64,000 nucleotides of DNA, from contig NZ_FNAT01000003.1 in assembly GCF_900102015.1 (NCBI RefSeq), positions 310,001-374,000 on the forward strand, read 5' to 3'. The DNA comes from Limimaricola pyoseonensis (GTDB lineage: Bacteria; Pseudomonadota; Alphaproteobacteria; Rhodobacterales; Rhodobacteraceae). The notes under the pieces were generated by a model, which worked only from the letters and a program-made list of their open reading frames with translations, ran no database searches and was not told the origin of the DNA. The position numbers and the translations under genes were made by a program. Positions 45,396 through 55,654 of the stretch are shown here, in pieces (the first letter of the stretch is position 1; the number at the start of each line of letters is the position of its first letter).

Positions 45396-46313
45396 ATGGC
45401 ACGACGCCTCATTCCCGCAGCGCTGGCGCTGTCCATCGCCCTGACCGGCATGGCCCCGGCGCCCGCGCTCGCGGATGACGACGCGAAGATGGGTCGGTTG
45501 ATCGGCGGGCTCGTCGCCCTCGGTGTGATCGGCGCGGCGATCCACAAGGAGCGCGAGAAGGACGAGAAGAAGGCGCGCGAGAAGGCCCGGAAGAAGGCCG
45601 AGAAGGAGCGCCGCAAGGCGCAGGCCCGCGGGCGCGACGATGATGACGACGACGATGATGATGATGATGACGAGCGGGAGGATCGCGACGACGACCGCGA
45701 GGACCGTGCCCGCGAGGCGCTGGGCCGGCTCGAGGAGGTGATCCGGCTGGGCCAGGGCCTGGGCGTGATCGGCGGCAGTACCGGGCTGATCGACGCGCAG
45801 CGCCGGGCCGAGGCCGAGGCGACCGCCGAGCGGTTCCGCCAGGCCGAGGCCGAAAAGCGCCGCGCCGCCGAAGAGCGCCGCGCGACCGAGGCGCGCCGGC
45901 AGGCCGAGATCGCCCGCGCCGAATCCGAGCGCGCCGCCGAGATCGCCCGCGCCCGCGAGGCCGATGCCGCGCGCCGCGCCGAGGCCAGCCGCCGCGCCGA
46001 GGACATACCGCCGGTGCCGCGCGGCGACGTCACCGCCGACCACCTGCGCGGCTGGACCCCGCCGGCGACGGGCGGCACGACCGCCTCGTCGAGCAAGGTC
46101 GCGGGCGAGATCCCCTTCGCCTGCCTGCGCCGCCGCCAGATCGATTTCGAGGGTGCCTCGGTGGTCGATGGCGACTGCCTCGACGACTACCCGACGCTGG
46201 CGCGCGAGCTGCCGCTCGACTGCGCCGTGGCGGGCACCGAACAAGGCCGCATCGTCTCGGGCTACGACACCGACTGCCTGCGCGGTCGCGGCTACAGGAT
46301 TGCCGTCCGGTAA
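45396..46313 (+). CDS. Secreted charged low-complexity protein with poly-Asp tract
   Basis: A 305-residue protein of unknown function. A signal peptide ([26 protein letters not shown]) precedes a hydrophobic, glycine-rich segment ([18 protein letters not shown], 33-50). A Lys/Glu-rich helix (51-79) leads to twelve consecutive aspartates (81-92) and an acidic DERED-type stretch. Residues about 120-215 are a long Ala/Glu/Arg helix ([20 protein letters not shown]), probably coiled coil. A C-terminal domain with four cysteines (ACLRR, DGDCLDD, LDCAV, DTDCLRG) follows and may be disulfide-bonded. The ATG at 45396 has SD agaaagga. Confidence 0.75.
   Translation: MARRLIPAALALSIALTGMAPAPALADDDAKMGRLIGGLVALGVIGAAIHKEREKDEKKAREKARKKAEKERRKAQARGRDDDDDDDDDDDDEREDRDDDREDRAREALGRLEEVIRLGQGLGVIGGSTGLIDAQRRAEAEATAERFRQAEAEKRRAAEERRATEARRQAEIARAESERAAEIARAREADAARRAEASRRAEDIPPVPRGDVTADHLRGWTPPATGGTTASSSKVAGEIPFACLRRRQIDFEGASVVDGDCLDDYPTLARELPLDCAVAGTEQGRIVSGYDTDCLRGRGYRIAVR
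45636..45671 (+). repeat. (GAY)12 trinucleotide tract
   Basis: Twelve successive GAC/GAT codons encode the Asp tract (residues 81-92). The run of five GAT in the middle could slip in replication without frame loss. Confidence 0.85.
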
Positions 46314-46363
46314 CACGGTCGAGCAGAGATGCGGCACTTGCCCCAGTTGTCGCATCGCCCCCG

Positions 46364-46396
46364 GGGCGGAGGGTCGGACCCTCCGCCCTATTTGTT
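46364..46396 (+). terminator. Intrinsic terminator before rnhB
   Basis: A 10-bp perfect stem GGGCGGAGGG/CCCTCCGCCC with a TCGGA loop, followed by TATTTGTTT. It ends the Asp-rich protein transcript 50 bases after its stop. Confidence 0.8.
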
Positions 46397-47041
46397 TGCG
46401 CGGGCGTGATCGCGGGACGCTTGATCGCGCGCCCGCTCCGGGCCAGAACCCGGCCATGCCACCCGATTTCACATACGAGACCGCCGCTCTCTCGCGCGGG
46501 CTGCGCCGGGTCTGCGGCGTCGACGAGGTCGGGCGCGGCCCGCTCGCCGGCCCCGTCACCGCCGCCGCCGTGGTGCTCGACCCCGACCGCATCCCCGAGG
46601 GGCTCGACGACAGCAAGAAGCTCAGCCCCAGGCGCCGCGCCGCGCTGGCGCGCGAGATCATGGCGGTGGCCGATGTCTGCATCGCCCATGCCAGCGTCGA
46701 GGAGATCGAGACCCACAACATCCTGCGTGCCGCGCATCTGGCGATGACCCGCGCCGTGGCCGGGCTCGAGGCGCCGCCCTGCCACGTGCTGATCGACGGC
46801 AACATGGCGCCGCGCGGATTTCCCCATCCCTGCGAGACGCTTGTGGGCGGCGACGGGCGCTCGCTGTCGATCGCCGCGGCCTCGATCGTCGCCAAGGTGG
46901 CGCGCGACGCGGTGATGGCCGAGCTGGCCCGGGCGCATCCCGGCTATGGCTGGGAGCGCAACTCGGGCTATGGAACGGCCCAGCACCGCGCGGCGCTGCT
47001 AGATCTGGGGGTGACGCCGTATCATAGGCGCGGCTTCAGGC

Positions 47042-48287
<1,246 letters not shown>

Positions 48288-48371
48288 GTGATGCCAGTAG
48301 TCCATACTACTTCGACCCATGAGGCGCTCTAAATAAATGCTCCATCGCGGAAGTTCGAGCTGCCCGAGGTA

Positions 48372-48818
48372 GTGGCCGACCTAGTGGCCGCTCGAAATCG
48401 GTTGCGGGAATATTTTTCTAGTTCGGGACTCGATTTCACTCTAGACGGTAATTTGGTTGGGGATATCGGCGAGGCATTGGCAGTCCTCCTGTTCGAAATC
48501 GAACTGGTAGAGAAGAGAGGTCATGCCGGTGTTGACGGTTATGCTCGGGATGGGCGTAGCGTGCAGGTCAAGGCTACTGGTACGAAACGTGGTCCGGCTT
48601 TTCGTGATATTGAAACCAAAGCCGATCATTTAATATTCTTTGATCTTAACTTTGATGAATGTCAGGGCGAGGTCGTTTTTAATGGGCCAGAGCACTACGC
48701 AACTTCGTATTTGCCGCAACGCTTTTCTGGGCAACGCATGTTGACTGCAGAAAAGATTCGCATAGCCGACAGCATGGTGCCAGATGGTACTCGCTTGGCT
48801 ATTGGTAGGCTCAAATAG
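48372..48818 (+). CDS. DUF6998-like protein with PD-(D/E)XK-like signature, AT-rich
   Basis: A 148-residue protein. The core FTLDGNLVGDIGEALAVLLF (22-41), then VDGYARDGRSVQVKATG, resembles the DUF6998 family. Glu34, Asp55 and Gln65-x-Lys67 have the order and spacing of a PD-(D/E)XK nuclease site (E, then D-9-QxK). The start is GTG 48372 with SD-like gagg; no in-frame ATG is available. Base composition is distinctly AT-richer than all neighbours and codons such as TTT, AAT and ATT are common, so recent transfer is likely. It sits 84 bases after ccrM and overlaps the end of the convergent alkB-type gene by 8 bases. Confidence 0.6.
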   Translation: MADLVAARNRLREYFSSSGLDFTLDGNLVGDIGEALAVLLFEIELVEKRGHAGVDGYARDGRSVQVKATGTKRGPAFRDIETKADHLIFFDLNFDECQGEVVFNGPEHYATSYLPQRFSGQRMLTAEKIRIADSMVPDGTRLAIGRLK

Positions 48819-49977
48819 CCCGAGTCGGTTTGGCCCCGCGCGGCAAGGGCAGCGCGCCGGTCTTGTAGGGCGTCCAGTCGGTGATCTCGGGGTAGTGCAG
48901 GCGGCGCCAGGCGCGCACGCGCTTGTTCATCAGCCGCCGCCAGACCGGCGGGATCAGCGCCGCAACCCCCATCGCCGGGTAGCCCTGCGGCAGCAGCGGC
49001 GCCTGCGATTCGGGGTAGGTCTGCAGCAGCGGGTAGCGCCGCTCGGGCTTGAAGTGATGGTCGGAGTGGCGCTGCAGGTTGATCAGCAGCCGGTTCGAAG
49101 CGCGCTGCTCGGCGTTCCAGGAATGATGCGGGCGCACCGGCTCGTAGCGGCCCTCGCCCAGATGCTTCCGGGTCAGGCCGTAATGCTCGATGTAGTTCAC
49201 GAGCTCCAGCTGCCAGACCGCGACGAAGGCCTGGCCCGTGAACAGCAGCAGCCCCTCGGCCCCGCCCAGCGTGAAGGCCAGCGCCAGCATCAGGGCCTGC
49301 AGCGCGGCGTAGCGCCAGAACGGGTTCCTGCGGCTGCGCATGGTGAGCCCGCCGCGCCCGAGCAGCTTTCTCTCGGCCCGCCAGGCATCGCGCGGGCTGC
49401 GCCAGAGCACGCGGGCGAAATAGCGGTGGAAGCCCTCGTTGTAGCGCGCGGTCACGACGTCGGCGGGGGTGCCGACATGCAGGTGATGCACCCGCAGGTG
49501 ATGCGAGCGGAAATGCGAGTAGAGCACCATGGCGAGCAGGATGTCCCCGAGCCAGCGCTCGACCCGGTCGCGCTGGTGCAGCAGCTCGTGCGCGTAGACG
49601 ATGCCGACCGCGCCCGAGACGATGCCTTGGCCCACCACGAGGCCGAACTTCTCCCAGCCGCCGAGATGGGTGGCCCGCGTGGCGTAGGCGATCAGCCCGA
49701 AGGTCATCAGCGCCTGCACCGGCGCCCAGATCCGGGTGAGCCGCGTGTGCCAGACCAGCTCCGATTCGGGCGTCTCGGGGTCGGGGTTGGAGCGGTCGAC
49801 GCCACCCACCACGTCGAGGATGTCGAACAGCAGCCACGAGAAGGCCGGCAGCAACAGCACCCACCAGCCGCCGAGCCAGGCCGCCAGCGCGGCGAGCGGC
49901 AGCGACAGCAGCGACACCCAGTAGGGCAGGGCGGAAAGCAGGGCGGAGCGGCGCGGGCCGGCGGGCAGGGCGGTCAT
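48811..49977 (-). CDS. alkB: AlkB-family membrane diiron hydroxylase (alkane 1-monooxygenase type)
   Basis: A 388-residue inner-membrane protein of the fatty-acid-desaturase/alkane-hydroxylase superfamily. Six or so helices are evident. The histidine clusters are HELLH (130-134), the HFRSHHLRVHH region (156-165), NYIEHYG and LQRHSDHH near residue 300, together forming the diiron site. The NYIEHYG signature is specific to AlkB-type hydroxylases. It would hydroxylate terminal methyl groups, needing rubredoxin, which is not encoded nearby. The ATG at 49977 was chosen since an earlier start would run into mutY. The last codons overlap the AT-rich neighbour. Confidence 0.88.
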   Translation of the reverse strand: MTALPAGPRRSALLSALPYWVSLLSLPLAALAAWLGGWWVLLLPAFSWLLFDILDVVGGVDRSNPDPETPESELVWHTRLTRIWAPVQALMTFGLIAYATRATHLGGWEKFGLVVGQGIVSGAVGIVYAHELLHQRDRVERWLGDILLAMVLYSHFRSHHLRVHHLHVGTPADVVTARYNEGFHRYFARVLWRSPRDAWRAERKLLGRGGLTMRSRRNPFWRYAALQALMLALAFTLGGAEGLLLFTGQAFVAVWQLELVNYIEHYGLTRKHLGEGRYEPVRPHHSWNAEQRASNRLLINLQRHSDHHFKPERRYPLLQTYPESQAPLLPQGYPAMGVAALIPPVWRRLMNKRVRAWRRLHYPEITDWTPYKTGALPLPRGAKPTRAI

Positions 49978-49987
49978 GACCGCGAGC

Positions 49988-51043
49988 CTACTCGGCGGCC
50001 GTGGCCCGCTCAATCTCCGGCTGCGCGGACGCCACGTCGTGGACCTTGCGCATCAGCGCCGGCAGCGCGCCAGGGCTGAAGGCCTCCGCCGCGACGAAAT
50101 GCCCGCGCTCGGGGTTCACCGGCCCGAGCCGCGCGGTCAGCACGGTAAGCGTCAGGGTGAAATGGGTGAAGCCATGCGTGGCCTCGCCCGCGATGCGCCA
50201 CTCGGCCGGGGCGGGGGCCGCGGGGTCGGGCGTCTCGGACCAGTCCGAGCCGGGAAAGCCCAGCATGCCGCCGAGCATCCCGCTCTCGGGCCGGGTCTCC
50301 ATCAGCCAGGCCCCGTCGGTGCGCCGCCCGACATAGGCATAGCCGCGCCGGTGCGGGCGGGGCTTCTTCGGGGTCTTGACCGGGCGCTGGGCCTGCGTGC
50401 CGTTCTGCCGGGCGAGGCAGGGTTCGCGCAGCGGGCAGATGCCACAGGCCGGGCTCTTGGGCGTGCAGATCGTCGCGCCCAGATCCATCACCGCCTGCGC
50501 GTGGTCGCCGGGGCGCGCCTCGGGCGTCAACCGCGCGGCGAGCGCGGTAAGCTCGGGCTTGGCGGCGGGCAGCGGCGTTTCGATGTCGAACAGCCGCGAC
50601 ATGACGCGCTCGACATTGCCGTCCACCACCGTCTCGGGCCGGTCGAAGGCGATCGCGGCGATGGCGGCGGCGGTGTAGGGGCCGATGCCGGGCAGCGCGA
50701 TCAGCCCGGCATGGGTGTCGGGAAAGACGCCGCCGTGGTCGGCCACCACGGCGCGGGCGCATTTCAGCAGGTTGCGGGCGCGGGCGTAGTAGCCCAGGCC
50801 CGCCCACTCGGCCATGACGTCGGCATCCTCGGCGGCGGCGAGGTCGGCGACGGTGGGCCAGAGCGCGGTGAAGCGCTCGTGGTAGCGGCGCACGGCGGCG
50901 ACGGTGGTCTGCTGCAGCATCACCTCCGACAGCCACACCCGGTAGGGGTCGGGGCGCACCCCGGCGGCCTTCTCGGCCGGGCCGGTGCGCCACGGCATGG
51001 TGCGGGCGTGGCGGTCGTACCAGCCCAGCAGCTCGGCGGTCAT
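49988..51043 (-). CDS. mutY: A/G-specific adenine DNA glycosylase
   Basis: A 351-residue base-excision repair enzyme that removes adenine opposite 8-oxoguanine. The HhH-GPD domain includes WLSEVMLQQTTV, with the catalytic Glu, and LPGIGPYTAAAIAAIAFDRP followed by VVDGNVERV with the catalytic Asp. The 4Fe-4S loop CTPKSPACGICPLREPC has the C-x6-C-x2-C-x5-C spacing. A C-terminal NUDIX-like 8-oxoG domain (about 225-345) follows. I start at ATG 51043 (MTAELLGWYDRHARTMPWR); a TTG at 51058 has a better SD and an ATG at 51091 is also open. It is divergent from dciA. Confidence 0.94.
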   Translation of the reverse strand: MTAELLGWYDRHARTMPWRTGPAEKAAGVRPDPYRVWLSEVMLQQTTVAAVRRYHERFTALWPTVADLAAAEDADVMAEWAGLGYYARARNLLKCARAVVADHGGVFPDTHAGLIALPGIGPYTAAAIAAIAFDRPETVVDGNVERVMSRLFDIETPLPAAKPELTALAARLTPEARPGDHAQAVMDLGATICTPKSPACGICPLREPCLARQNGTQAQRPVKTPKKPRPHRRGYAYVGRRTDGAWLMETRPESGMLGGMLGFPGSDWSETPDPAAPAPAEWRIAGEATHGFTHFTLTLTVLTARLGPVNPERGHFVAAEAFSPGALPALMRKVHDVASAQPEIERATAAE

Positions 51044-51108
51044 CTGCGCGTCGTTCAAACCATTGTCCCTCTGGCCGCACCCCGCCCCCATCTAGTAGGA
51101 GAGGGGCC

Positions 51109-51618
51109 ATGATGAAACAGCGCCGCTCCTCCACCACACGCGGTTTTGCGCAGGCCTCGGGCCTGCTGCAATCGCGTATCCGCACCGCGTCCGAATCGCG
51201 CGGCTTCGCGGTGACGCGGCTGCTCACCCACTGGGCCGAGATCGTCGGGCCGGAGACCGCGGCGATCGCGCGGCCGGTCAAGGTGGGCTACGGCCAGAAG
51301 GGGCTGGGCGCGACGCTGACCCTGCTGACCACCGGCGCGCAGGCGCCGATGCTGCAGATGCAGCTCGACGCGATCCGGGAGCGGGTGAACGCCTGCTACG
51401 GCTACAACGCCATCTCCAAGGTCCGGGTGACGCAGACCGCGCCCGAGGGATTCGCCGAAGGCCAGGCGTCCTTCGCGCCGGCGCCGAAAGCCGAGCCGCG
51501 CCCCGATCCGGAGGTCACGCGCAAGGCGGCGAAGACCGCCGAGGGAGTGGCGGACACGGAATTGCGACTTGCGCTCGAGGCTCTGGCCGCCAATGTCCTG
51601 TCCAAACGCCCAAGCTGA
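51109..51618 (+). CDS. dciA: DciA-like (DUF721) DNA replication protein
   Basis: A 169-residue protein with the DUF721/DciA domain (about 25-115): RLLTHWAEIVGPETAAIARPVKVGY, LTLLTTGAQAPMLQMQLDAIRERVNACYGYNAISKVRV. DciA loads the replicative helicase DnaB in bacteria lacking DnaC. The C-terminal third is Pro/Ala-rich linker and a short helix (LRLALEALAANVLSK). It is divergent from mutY and upstream of a thiol-oxidoreductase gene. The assignment comes from the N-terminal domain; alphaproteobacterial versions are only moderately similar to characterised DciA. Two ATGs start the gene (51109 and 51112). Confidence 0.85.
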   Translation: MMKQRRSSTTRGFAQASGLLQSRIRTASESRGFAVTRLLTHWAEIVGPETAAIARPVKVGYGQKGLGATLTLLTTGAQAPMLQMQLDAIRERVNACYGYNAISKVRVTQTAPEGFAEGQASFAPAPKAEPRPDPEVTRKAAKTAEGVADTELRLALEALAANVLSKRPS

Positions 51619-51631
51619 CACAGGATTTCCG

Positions 51632-52381
51632 ATGCAGATCTCGACTTCCCTCCTCGCCCTCTCCGCCGCCGCGCTGGGCGGCTGGCTGACGCTGGCCGGC
51701 CCAGTCGCGGCGCAGGAGGCCACCGAGAGCGAGGCCGCGACGACCGAAGCCACGACCGAAACCGAGGCCACGACCGAGGCCGAGGCGACCGCCGAGAGCG
51801 ACGCCGCCGAGACCGAGACCGCCGAGGCGGAGGCGGAGGCCGAGACCGACGAGGGCGGCATCGTCGAGATGGCGCAGGGCGCCGAGGACGCGCCGGTCAC
51901 GATCGTCGAATACGCCTCCTACACCTGCCCGCACTGCCAGAACTGGCACGAGACCAGCTACGAGCAGCTGAAGGAGGACTACATCGACACCGGCAAGGTG
52001 CGTTTCGTCTACCGCGAGGTCTATTTCGACCGCCCCGGCCTCTGGGCCTCGATGATCGCGCGCTGCGGCGGCGAGGAGAAGTTCTTCGCCATCACCGACA
52101 TGCTCTACGAGCAGCAGAGCGACTGGGCCGCCGGCGGCGACCCGGCGGCGATCGCCGACAAGCTGCGCCGCCTCGGCCTGAAGGCCGGCCTCGACGAGGC
52201 GCAGCTCGACGCCTGCCTGACCGATGGCGACAAGGCGCAGGCGCTGGTGGCGTGGTTCGAGGAGAACGCCGAGGCCGACGGGATCAACTCGACCCCGAGC
52301 TTCGTCATCAACGGCGAGAAGCACGCCAACATGGCCTATGCCGACATGGCCGAGATCATCGACGGCCTGATCGAGGAGTAA
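51632..52381 (+). CDS. DsbA-family thiol:disulfide oxidoreductase with acidic linker
   Basis: A 249-residue periplasmic protein. A signal peptide (ending near PVAAQ, residue 28) is followed by an unusual low-complexity Glu/Ala/Thr linker (about 29-75). Then comes a DsbA-like thioredoxin domain: the CPHC active site is at 99-102 ([16 protein letters not shown]), and [13 protein letters not shown] holds the cis-proline. DsbG/BdbD-like insertion helices lie between. It is likely a disulfide oxidase or isomerase of the cell envelope. It ends within a 26-base convergent overlap with lpxK. Its ATG is 14 bases after dciA. Confidence 0.9.
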   Translation: MQISTSLLALSAAALGGWLTLAGPVAAQEATESEAATTEATTETEATTEAEATAESDAAETETAEAEAEAETDEGGIVEMAQGAEDAPVTIVEYASYTCPHCQNWHETSYEQLKEDYIDTGKVRFVYREVYFDRPGLWASMIARCGGEEKFFAITDMLYEQQSDWAAGGDPAAIADKLRRLGLKAGLDEAQLDACLTDGDKAQALVAWFEENAEADGINSTPSFVINGEKHANMAYADMAEIIDGLIEE

Positions 52382-53372
52382 GCCCCAGCCGGTCGAGCGC
52401 GGCGTCGAGCGGGGCGGGATCGCCCCATTCGAGCCGCACCGGCAGGGTCAGCACCTTGGACCGGAAGGACGCGGGCAGGCGCACCGCGTCCTTTTCCGTG
52501 GTGACGAGCTGCGCGGGCAGGGCCTTGGCCTCCAGCTCCAGCCGCTTCATCAGCGCCTCGGTCAGCGGCTGGTGGTCGCTCAGCGCCTCGGCGCGGCGCA
52601 GATCGGCGCCGAGCGCCCTGAGCGTGGCGAAGAACTTCTCCGGGTGGCCGATCCCCGCGAAGGCCAGCACCGGCATCCGCTCCCACTGCATCCCCGTCAT
52701 CAGCGGCGCCAGCCGTCCCGTCAGATGCGGCAGCCCGCGCAGCGCCGCGCCCCAGCCTTGCGCGAAGGCCGCCTGCTGCGCCGCGCCGCCGATCGACAGC
52801 ACCATGTCGGCCCGCGCCAGACCGGCGGCCACCGGCTCGCGCAGCGGCCCTGCCGGGATGGCGCGGCCGTTGCCGAAGCCCTTCGCGGCGTCGACCACGA
52901 CGATCGACAGGTCCTTGGCCAGCGCCGGGTCCTGGAAACCGTCGTCGAGCAGGATCGCCTGCGCCCCCGCCGCGACCGCCGCCCTTGCGCCCGCGACGCG
53001 GTCGCGCGCCACCCAGACCGGGCCGAAGGCGGCCATCAGGAGCGGCTCGTCGCCGACATCGGCGGCGGTGTGGCGGCGTTCCTCGACCCGCACCGGCCCC
53101 TCGAGCCGGCCGCCATGGCCGCGGCTGACGACATGGGCCGCGATGCCGCGTTCGGCGAGGCGCTGCATCAGCGCGATGGTGGTCGGCGTCTTGCCGGTGC
53201 CGCCGGCGTTGAGGTTGCCGGCGCAGATCACCGGCACCGGCGCGCGCCAGCGCGCGCCGCGCGCGACGCGCCTTGCGGTGGCGGCGGCGTAGAGCGCGCC
53301 GAGCGGCGCCAGCAGCCGCGCCGCCGCGCCGGGCCGTTCGGGGGCCGCGTCCCAGAAGCCGGGCGCCCTCAT
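52356..53372 (-). CDS. lpxK: Tetraacyldisaccharide 4'-kinase
   Basis: A 338-residue membrane-associated kinase that phosphorylates the 4' position of the lipid A disaccharide precursor. The P-loop [10 protein letters not shown] is at residues 55-64, after the N-terminal amphipathic helix that docks to the membrane. Further LpxK features are [17 protein letters not shown]-like [20 protein letters not shown] and [22 protein letters not shown] with the DDGFQ motif. It overlaps waaA by four bases (ATGA) and belongs to a lipid A/core gene run. Its stop lies within the DsbA-family gene on the other strand. Confidence 0.95.
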   Translation of the reverse strand: MRAPGFWDAAPERPGAAARLLAPLGALYAAATARRVARGARWRAPVPVICAGNLNAGGTGKTPTTIALMQRLAERGIAAHVVSRGHGGRLEGPVRVEERRHTAADVGDEPLLMAAFGPVWVARDRVAGARAAVAAGAQAILLDDGFQDPALAKDLSIVVVDAAKGFGNGRAIPAGPLREPVAAGLARADMVLSIGGAAQQAAFAQGWGAALRGLPHLTGRLAPLMTGMQWERMPVLAFAGIGHPEKFFATLRALGADLRRAEALSDHQPLTEALMKRLELEAKALPAQLVTTEKDAVRLPASFRSKVLTLPVRLEWGDPAPLDAALDRLGLTPRSGRR

Positions 53373-54427
53373 CCGCGCCGCTCCAGCGTGTCGCGGATCA
53401 GGTCGATCACCCGGTTCGAGGCCTCGGCGCCCTCGGTCGACACGTCCCATGCGGCGCGGGCGAGCCCGGCGGCCCGGTCGGGCGACAGCAGCGTCTCGAC
53501 CGCGAAGCCCAGCTCCTGCGCGTTGCGCACCCGCCGGCAGGCGCCGGCCACGGCAAGTCGTTCATAGGCCCGGCGGTGATGGTCGAACCGCGCGCCGTGG
53601 ATCACCGCCGACCCGAGCGCGGCGGGTTCGAACGGCGTGCGGCAGGGGCCGCCCTCGAGCGTGCCGCCCATCAGGGTCATCGGCGCCAGTCTGTACCACA
53701 GGCCCAGCTCGTCCGGCCCGTCGGCGACATAGGCCTCGGTGGCCTCGTCCGGCTCCTCGCCGGTCAGGCGCTCGGCGACCTGCAGCCCCGCCCGGCGCAG
53801 CTGCGCGGCGAGAGCCTCGGCCTCGCGCGCCTCGGCCGGGGCGAGGATCATCAGCAGGCGGTGGGCGCGTCGGCTGGCCTGGCGGTGGGCGGCCGAGACG
53901 GCGTCGATCTCCCGGCCGGTGGCGCCGGCGACCAGCCAGACCGGCCGCGCGCCGATCGCCTGCGCCATGTCGGCGCGGTCGCTCTCGTGGTAGCCGGGCA
54001 GCGGGTGGTCCTCGTCGAGCGCGCCGGTGATCTCGATCCGGCCATCCTCGACCCCGAGCCGGCGCAGCCGCGCCGCGGCGGTGCCGTCGACCGCCAGCAG
54101 CCGCTCGAAGCGCTGGAAGGCGAGGCGCCGCGCGCCGGGGCGCCAGCCGCCGCCCGAAAGCGTCGCGGTCTCGGCCTGGGCGTCGGCCAGGACGGCCGGC
54201 AGGCCGGCGCGCGCCGCCTCGGCCAGCAGCGCGGGCTGCAGCGCGCCCTGCATCCAGATCAGCATGTCGGGTTGCCAGCGGGCGAGGAATTCCTGCGCGG
54301 CGAGCCGGCTGTCGGGCGGCGCGGGGGCGTGCAGCAGCCGCCCGGTCTCGCCCGCGGGACGCGGGCCGGTCAGCAGCAGCCGGACCGGCTCGCCCTCGTC
54401 GGCCAGCCGGCGGTCCAGCGCCACCAC
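53369..54427 (-). CDS. waaA: 3-deoxy-D-manno-octulosonic acid (Kdo) transferase
   Basis: A GT-B glycosyltransferase that adds Kdo to lipid IVA. As drawn from GTG 54427 it has 352 residues. Its C-terminal domain shows [21 protein letters not shown] and [19 protein letters not shown], the conserved nucleotide-binding blocks of WaaA. Clear coding continues upstream in frame (PAGPLVWVHCPDP-type sequence) as far as a CTG at 54505, which overlaps the DUF4170 stop as CTGA, so the true N-terminus may be 26 residues longer with a CTG start. The N-terminal membrane helix of E. coli WaaA is absent. It overlaps lpxK. Confidence 0.85.
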   Translation of the reverse strand: MVALDRRLADEGEPVRLLLTGPRPAGETGRLLHAPAPPDSRLAAQEFLARWQPDMLIWMQGALQPALLAEAARAGLPAVLADAQAETATLSGGGWRPGARRLAFQRFERLLAVDGTAAARLRRLGVEDGRIEITGALDEDHPLPGYHESDRADMAQAIGARPVWLVAGATGREIDAVSAAHRQASRRAHRLLMILAPAEAREAEALAAQLRRAGLQVAERLTGEEPDEATEAYVADGPDELGLWYRLAPMTLMGGTLEGGPCRTPFEPAALGSAVIHGARFDHHRRAYERLAVAGACRRVRNAQELGFAVETLLSPDRAAGLARAAWDVSTEGAEASNRVIDLIRDTLERRG

Positions 54428-54501
54428 CGCGCCGCTGCGAGCCGGGTCGGGGCAATGGACCCAGACCAGCGGCCCGGCGGGTCTTGCCCCGGCGGCCGGG
54501 C

Positions 54502-54747
54502 TCAGCTGCCGAGTTCCTCGGTCGGCGAGGCGGCCTTCTCCTCGTCGCGCAGCCGGTGGATATGCGCGATGAAGTAGCGCATGTGGGCGTTGTCGACGGT
54601 GCGCTGGGCCTCGGTCTTCCAGGCGTTGTAGGCGCTGGCGTAGTCGGGATACATGCCGACGATGTGGATGTCGTCGGTGTTGCGGAACACGTTCTTCGAC
54701 GGATCGACGAGCTCGCCGCCGAAGACCAGATGCAGGCGCTGGGTCAT
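54502..54747 (-). CDS. DUF4170 family protein
   Basis: An 81-residue cytoplasmic protein: MTQRLHLVFGGELVDPSKNVF, then IHIVGMYPDYASAYNAWKTEAQRTVDNAHMRYFIAHIHRLRDEE is the conserved alphaproteobacterial family core. The role is unknown; members often lie beside the waaA-lpxK lipid A genes as here. An upstream ATG fourteen codons earlier exists but the family begins MTQRLH-like. Its TGA overlaps the possible CTG start of waaA, indicating coupling. A 106-base gap separates it from the inositol-phosphatase-family gene upstream. Confidence 0.88.
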   Translation of the reverse strand: MTQRLHLVFGGELVDPSKNVFRNTDDIHIVGMYPDYASAYNAWKTEAQRTVDNAHMRYFIAHIHRLRDEEKAASPTEELGS

Positions 54748-54853
54748 GGGTTTCCTCGTGTTGGGGCAGGCCGGACCGCCCGGCCGCAACCTACCTCCCC
54801 GCGGTGCCGGGTCAAGCGGGCCGGGTCAAGACGGCGGGGGCGGAAACGGCGCG

Positions 54854-55654
54854 TCAGCCGGGCGGCGGGTCGGCCAGCCGCGCCAGCAGCACCGGGTGCA
54901 GCGCACCGCCGGCCAGCACGCCGTCGCTTTGCGGATGCGGGCGGTTGAAGGCCAGCGCCGCGCCGCGCCGGTCGGTGGCGCGGCCGCCCGCCTCCGACAG
55001 GATCAGCGTGCCGGCGGCCACGTCCCATTCCCAGGTCGGGCGGATCGTCAGCATCGCGTCGAAGCGCCCCTCGGCCAGCAGGCAGAGCCGCCACGCGAGC
55101 GAGGAGCGGAAGGCGCGCTGCACCGGCGGCACCTCGCCGCCGCTCCAATGCTCGGGGCTCATGGCGAGGCGGGGGCCCAGCAGCGTGGCGCGGGCCGGGT
55201 CGGCCTCGGCGCTGGCGCGGATCGCGCGGCCATTGAGCTGCGCGCCGCCGCCCGCATGCGCGGTGTAGAGCAGCCCGCGCTGCGGTAGCAGCACGGCGGC
55301 GGCGATCACGCGGCCCGCCTCGGCCACGGCGAGCGAATGCGCCCAGTCGCGGCTGCCCTCGATGAAGGCGCGGGTGCCGTCGATCGGGTCGATGATGAAG
55401 ATGCGCCGCGCCGAGAGGCGGTCGGGCGAATCCGAGGTCTCCTCGGACAGCCAGCCATAGCCGGGCCGGGCCGCGCCGAGACGGTCGCGCAGCATCCGGT
55501 CGACCGCGAGGTCGGCCTCGGTCACCGGGCCCTGGCCGTCGGCCTTGTCCCAGATCTCGGGCGCGGCGAAGCCGGTGGCGATCTGGGCCGCCTCGCGCGC
55601 CGCCGCGACCAGCAGCGCCAGGTCCTCGGCCGGGGCGGTCTCAGTCGCCGGCAA
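54854..55654 (-). CDS. Inositol monophosphatase-family phosphatase, CysQ-like
   Basis: A 266-residue Mg-dependent, Li-sensitive phosphatase. The metal site is built by Glu71 and Glu72 (LSEETSD), the DPIDGT motif at 89-94 and WEWDVAAGTLILSEAGG near 205. It may act on 3',5'-bisphosphate nucleotide (CysQ) or inositol phosphate; sequence does not settle which. The start is a TTG at 55654, because no ATG or GTG precedes the conserved N-terminus (LPATETAP) and the frame overlaps the end of pmbA by 14 bases. Confidence 0.88.
   Translation of the reverse strand: MPATETAPAEDLALLVAAAREAAQIATGFAAPEIWDKADGQGPVTEADLAVDRMLRDRLGAARPGYGWLSEETSDSPDRLSARRIFIIDPIDGTRAFIEGSRDWAHSLAVAEAGRVIAAAVLLPQRGLLYTAHAGGGAQLNGRAIRASAEADPARATLLGPRLAMSPEHWSGGEVPPVQRAFRSSLAWRLCLLAEGRFDAMLTIRPTWEWDVAAGTLILSEAGGRATDRRGAALAFNRPHPQSDGVLAGGALHPVLLARLADPPPG

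Noticed and set aside
45636-45671. (GAY)12 tract as the start of a CRISPR or minisatellite array
   Set aside because: It is a single codon-repeat tract in frame with a coding region, without spacers or longer repeat units.
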